A DNA stretch of 9,220 nucleotides from Bacillota bacterium (lineage in GTDB: Bacteria > Bacillota > Limnochordia > Limnochordales > ZCTH02-B6). Below the pieces are notes generated by a model. That model was given only the letters and a program-made list of their open reading frames with translations, was not told the DNA's origin and searched no databases. How positions within the stretch are numbered: position 1 is the stretch's first letter; every line of letters starts with the position of its first letter. The stretch lies in the NCBI GenBank assembly GCA_003387805.1, contig QGSR01000060.1, forward strand, positions 1 through 9,220. The letters run 5' to 3'. Below, one piece after another: positions 6,527 to 9,220 of the stretch. The translations under genes and the position numbers were made by a program.

Positions 6527-7483
6527 ATGGAGAACGGTTTCTTGCGGGTCGAAGACCTTCGGCTCCACTTCCGCACCATGCGCGGCCCGGTGCAGGCGGT
6601 GGACGGGGTCACGTTTCACCTGGGGCGCGGCCGCACGCTGGTGGTCGTTGGCGAATCGGGATCGGGCAAGAGCTCGCTGGCCAAAGCCATCCTGCGGCTG
6701 CTGCCCCGCAACGTGCTGAAGTATGAAGGCAGCGTCTACATGGACGATGTGGACGTGATGAAGCTCAGCGACGATCAGTTTCGCCGGCGGGTGCGCTGGG
6801 TCAAGGCGGCCCTGGTGCCCCAGGCGGCCCAGAACTCGCTCAATCCCGTGCTGCGGGTGCAGGACCAGGTGGCCGAGCCCCTTCTGGTCCACGGCAAGGC
6901 CAAGACGAAGGAAAAGGCCTACGAGCGGGTGGCCGAGGTTTTCGGCATGGTGGGGCTGCCCACGGACTTCATGAGCCGCTACCCCTTCGAGCTCAGCGGC
7001 GGCATGCGGCAGCGCACCGCCATCGCCATGGCCCTGGTGACGAACCCGGATCTCATTGTGATGGACGAGCCTACGTCCGCCCTGGACGTGCTGACGCAGG
7101 CCAACCTGATGAACGTGCTGAAGCGGCTCAAGCAGTCGACGGAGATGACGTTCATCCTCATTACGCACGACATCGCGACGGCCAGCGATCTGGCCGACGA
7201 CGTGGCGGTCATGTACGCGGGACAGATTGTCGAGCAGTCCACGGCCCGGCGGTTTTACACGGCGCCGCTGCACCCGTACTCCAAGATGCTGCTGTCCAGC
7301 GTGCCGACGCTGAAGGAGGACAAGGAGCTCCAGCACATTCCCGGGACGCCGCCCAGCCTGATCAATCCGCCCAAGGGCTGCCGGTTTGCCGACCGCTGCC
7401 CGGCGCGGTTTGACAAGTGCAGTCAGGAGCCGCCTCTGCGCCAAGTCAACGGCTCCCGGGTAAAATGCTGGCTGTACGAATGA
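6527..7483 (+). CDS. ABC transporter ATP-binding protein, DppD/OppD-like
   Basis: This 318-residue cytoplasmic ATPase powers the importer together with the next gene product. Walker A is GESGSGKS (42-49), the Q loop glutamine is at 99, the signature LSGGMRQR is at 156-163, Walker B LIVMDE is at 176-181 with its D-loop SALD, and the switch His is at 214. The C-terminal region is the oligopeptide-type extension: HPYSKMLLSSVP, then PGTPPSLINPPKGCRFADRC. Its four cysteines (285, 291, 298, 314) match the pattern conserved in many OppD/DppD proteins, for which an iron-sulfur cluster has been reported in a mycobacterial homologue. The start ATG lies 5 bases after the permease stop, with GAGGAG about 12 bases upstream. 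All catalytic motifs are intact. Confidence 0.95.
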   Translation: MENGFLRVEDLRLHFRTMRGPVQAVDGVTFHLGRGRTLVVVGESGSGKSSLAKAILRLLPRNVLKYEGSVYMDDVDVMKLSDDQFRRRVRWVKAALVPQAAQNSLNPVLRVQDQVAEPLLVHGKAKTKEKAYERVAEVFGMVGLPTDFMSRYPFELSGGMRQRTAIAMALVTNPDLIVMDEPTSALDVLTQANLMNVLKRLKQSTEMTFILITHDIATASDLADDVAVMYAGQIVEQSTARRFYTAPLHPYSKMLLSSVPTLKEDKELQHIPGTPPSLINPPKGCRFADRCPARFDKCSQEPPLRQVNGSRVKCWLYE

Positions 7484-7492
7484 TGGGGTGCG

Positions 7493-8557
7493 ATGCATAG
7501 GATGGAAACCGCAACGGTGGAGATTTTCGACAAGACGATGCGGCCGGGGACGAAGCCCGAAGACGTGCTTCTGTCCGTGGAAGGGCTGCATAAATGGTTC
7601 GAGATCAAGCGCCTGGGCCTCTTTCGCGTCGGCGACGTCAAAGCGGTGGACGGCGTGGACTTTCAGCTGGCGCGCGGCGAATCGGTGACGGTGGTGGGCG
7701 AGAGCGGCTGCGGCAAGTCGACGTTGGCCCGCACCATTCTCGGCCTGTACGGTCCCACCAAAGGCCGCATCGTGTTCGACGGCCGGGTCATCGACGGGAC
7801 CGACAAGGAAGCGCTGGCGTGGTACCGGCGCCACGTGGGCTTCGTGCAGCAGGACCCGTTCGGCGCGCTGCCGCCGTTCATGACCGTGCAGCGCATTCTG
7901 AACGAGCCCTTGGTCATCAACGGCGTCAAGGATCCCGAGGAGCGGCAGCGCCGCATTCGGAAGGCGCTGGAGGACGTGCGGCTGATGCCGGTGGAGGACT
8001 ACTTGACCAAGTTCCCCCACCAGCTCAGCGGCGGTCAGCAGCAGCGGCTGGTCATCGCCCGGGCCATCATTCTGGAGCCCAAGCTGATCGTGGCCGACGA
8101 GCCGGTGTCTATGTTGGACGCGTCGGTGCGGGTGGAAATTATGCAGCTGCTGGGCCGGCTGCAGCAGCAGTACAACATCAGCATTATTTACATCACCCAC
8201 GACCTGTCCACGGTGCGGTATTTCTCCGACCGCATTTTCGTCATGTACGGCGCGAAGCTCATCGAGAAAGCCCGCACCAAAGAGCTGCTGAAAAATCCGA
8301 GCCACCCGTACGCGCAGGCTTTGATGAACGCCATTCCCGACCCGGATCCCGACAACGTGGACCGCTTCCGGGAAGTGCCGGGCGGCGAGCCGCCCAGCCT
8401 GATGAATCCTCCTGCAGGCTGCCGTTTCCACCCGCGCTGCCCCGCGGCCATCAAGGGCGTGTGCGACGTACAGGAGCCGCCGCACTTCGAGCGGGGCGAG
8501 CAGCATTTGGTGGCCTGCTGGCTGTATGGTGAGGAGCATGCTGAACAAACCGCGTAA
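7493..8557 (+). CDS. ABC transporter ATP-binding protein, DppF/OppF-like
   Basis: This 354-residue ATPase is the second, non-identical nucleotide-binding subunit of the importer. Walker A is GESGCGKS (69-76), typical of the DppF/OppF side. The Q loop is at 119-120, the signature LSGGQQQR at 178-185, Walker B LIVADE at 198-203, and the switch His at 236. The C-terminal extension has HPYAQALMNAIPDPDPD, then PGGEPPSLMNPPAGCRFHPRC, with four cysteines (310, 316, 324, 342) spaced as in its partner. The start is uncertain: ATG 7493 has poor Shine-Dalgarno spacing. ATG 7502, three codons later, is 11 bases after a GGGGTG and may be the true one. The end overlaps the following small gene by 32 bases. 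Confidence 0.95.
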   Translation: MHRMETATVEIFDKTMRPGTKPEDVLLSVEGLHKWFEIKRLGLFRVGDVKAVDGVDFQLARGESVTVVGESGCGKSTLARTILGLYGPTKGRIVFDGRVIDGTDKEALAWYRRHVGFVQQDPFGALPPFMTVQRILNEPLVINGVKDPEERQRRIRKALEDVRLMPVEDYLTKFPHQLSGGQQQRLVIARAIILEPKLIVADEPVSMLDASVRVEIMQLLGRLQQQYNISIIYITHDLSTVRYFSDRIFVMYGAKLIEKARTKELLKNPSHPYAQALMNAIPDPDPDNVDRFREVPGGEPPSLMNPPAGCRFHPRCPAAIKGVCDVQEPPHFERGEQHLVACWLYGEEHAEQTA

Positions 8558-8738
8558 CCTAATCGTGGCCGGGGCCGTCCTGCTCCTGGTCGGCTGGATC
8601 GTCCCGCTGCTCATCGTGCTGCAGATGATGACCCCCACGTTCCTGCTGGGCTTCATGTCCTACGGGGCGTCGGTGGTCGGGCTGGCGCTGGGGCTCATCG
8701 GCATTTTCACCCATTTCGGCAGGCCCGGCGGGCATTAG
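8526..8738 (+). CDS. small two-helix membrane protein of unknown function
   Basis: This 70-residue hypothetical protein has two strongly hydrophobic segments, near residues 11-34 (NLIVAGAVLLLVGWIVPLLI...) and 38-62 (TFLLGFMSYGASVVGLALGL...). A positively charged N-terminus (RSMLNKPR) and a short HFGRPGGH tail flank them, consistent with both ends in the cytoplasm. I do not recognise a named family. The start overlaps the upstream ATPase gene by 32 bases. ATG 8526 is used, but ATG 8538 is an alternative that would remove four residues. Its stop codon overlaps the Shine-Dalgarno sequence of the next gene, so the three genes are probably co-transcribed. Nothing shows that it belongs to the transporter. 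Confidence 0.7.
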   Translation: MVRSMLNKPRNLIVAGAVLLLVGWIVPLLIVLQMMTPTFLLGFMSYGASVVGLALGLIGIFTHFGRPGGH

Positions 8739-8753
8739 GAGGTGTTGAACGTC

Positions 8754-8954
8754 ATGGCCGAAGTCAGGATTACCGTGCGTGACAACGGGTCGCTGCGGGT
8801 GACGGGCCCCGTCATCCTCGAGGACGCGGAAGGCAACGTGTTCGAAACGGGCGAGTCCTTTTCGCTGTGCCGCTGCGGCCACTCGCAGAACAAGCCGTTT
8901 TGCGACGGCTCGCACCGCAAGGTCGGTTTCGAAAGCGCCCCGCGAGCCAAGTAG
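8754..8954 (+). CDS. CDGSH iron-sulfur domain protein
   Basis: This 66-residue protein is almost entirely one CDGSH (mitoNEET-like) domain. The binding motif CRCGHSQNKPFCDGSH provides three cysteines (39, 41, 50) and one histidine (54), the ligands of a redox-active [2Fe-2S] cluster in this family. An N-terminal beta-rich part (VRITVRDNGSLRVTGPVILED) is typical of small bacterial members. No signal peptide or membrane segment is present, so it should be cytoplasmic. ATG 8754 is preceded by AGGAGG with an 11-base spacer. An in-frame GTG at 8742 overlaps the Shine-Dalgarno sequence and is rejected. Its cellular role is not known; electron transfer or cluster storage are guesses from the family. 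Confidence 0.92.
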   Translation: MAEVRITVRDNGSLRVTGPVILEDAEGNVFETGESFSLCRCGHSQNKPFCDGSHRKVGFESAPRAK

Positions 8955-8984
8955 CCCTGGCGCGTTGGCACACTTCCAATCCAA

Positions 8985-9025
8985 GCGCGCTGACGCCTCC
9001 CGAACTCCGGGAGGCGTCAGCGCGC
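8985..9025. terminator. perfect 18-bp inverted repeat, likely bidirectional terminator
   Basis: GCGCGCTGACGCCTCCCG pairs perfectly with CGGGAGGCGTCAGCGCGC around a 5-base AACTC loop. It lies between the end of the operon and the stop of the convergent minus-strand gene, where a shared terminator is expected. Neither side has a T run, so it would be a stem-only terminator or an RNA 3'-end stabiliser. Confidence 0.6.
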
Positions 9026-9034
9026 CGGCCGGCG

Positions 9035-9220
9035 TCAGCGGGCCACGCCGGCCATGCCGCCCGCGGCCCCGGCGCCGAACGCGAGGGCCGCGTCCTTGAG
9101 CCACGCGGCGGTGGCCAGGCGGGCCAGGCTCACCGGCTGCCCCGTCATGGACGTGGCCAGCACGACATACAGCAGTCCCGCGGCGCCGCCCGGCACCCCG
9201 CCCAACCGCCGCCCCTTTCG
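9035..9220 (-). CDS. C-terminal part of a small hydrophobic protein, cut by the window edge
   Basis: A minus-strand frame entering from the right edge encodes 61 residues and ends at TGA (9037-9035). The visible part includes PGGAAGLLYVVLATSMTGQP and LAFGAGAAGGMAGVAR. Two hydrophobic Ala/Gly/Leu-rich stretches suggest the last membrane helices of a small integral membrane protein. Very GC-rich third positions match the confident genes here, and the convergent position beside a palindromic terminator supports a real gene. No family is recognised, and the start lies outside the window. Confidence 0.5.
   Translation of the reverse strand, partial: RKGRRLGGVPGGAAGLLYVVLATSMTGQPVSLARLATAAWLKDAALAFGAGAAGGMAGVAR

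Noticed and set aside
6413..8656. Very long open frame on the minus strand opposite the ATPase genes
   Set aside because: It is the antisense shadow of two certain ABC ATPase genes in GC-rich DNA. Its translation is rich in His, Arg and Gln with no recognisable domain.
1..9220. CRISPR arrays, insertion sequences, prophage genes or attachment sites
   Set aside because: No regularly spaced repeats, transposase or integrase motifs were seen. No duplicated tRNA 3' end was noticed downstream of the tRNA-Trp gene.

Overview
This window of about 9.2 kb is GC-rich bacterial DNA. It has tightly packed genes, strong Shine-Dalgarno sequences (AGGAGG or AAGGAG), some TTG starts and a tRNA gene with an encoded CCA end. 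That would fit a high-GC, probably thermophilic member of the Bacillota (Symbiobacterium/Thermaerobacter/Limnochorda-like) or a member of the Chloroflexota. The sequence alone does not decide between them.

Layout. Positions 1-127 hold what may be the tail of an unrecognised gene. A free-standing tRNA-Trp gene follows (231-306), with its own sigma-70-type promoter and a strong intrinsic terminator. A regulator with a C-terminal UTRA ligand-binding domain is on the minus strand (425-1213). It is divergent from a plus-strand transporter operon, and the 265-base gap between them contains a perfect 16-bp palindrome.

The operon (1479-8557) encodes a complete peptide/nickel/opine-type (Dpp/Opp) ABC importer: substrate-binding protein, two permeases and two ATPases. 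An intrinsic terminator between the binding-protein gene and the first permease gene probably sets a high ratio of binding protein to membrane complex. Two small genes follow in the same direction: a two-helix membrane protein and a CDGSH iron-sulfur protein. A perfect 18-bp inverted repeat then separates the operon from a convergent gene that runs off the right edge.

The most unusual part is the transporter. The binding protein appears circularly permuted: the half that is normally C-terminal comes directly after the signal peptide, the half that is normally N-terminal follows, and an Ig-like beta domain ends the protein. It lacks a lipobox cysteine. The DppC-like permease carries about 180 extra residues outside the membrane between its first two helices. 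The likely model is that the UTRA regulator senses a metabolite and controls uptake of an oligopeptide-like or sugar-like solute. The substrate cannot be deduced from the sequence.
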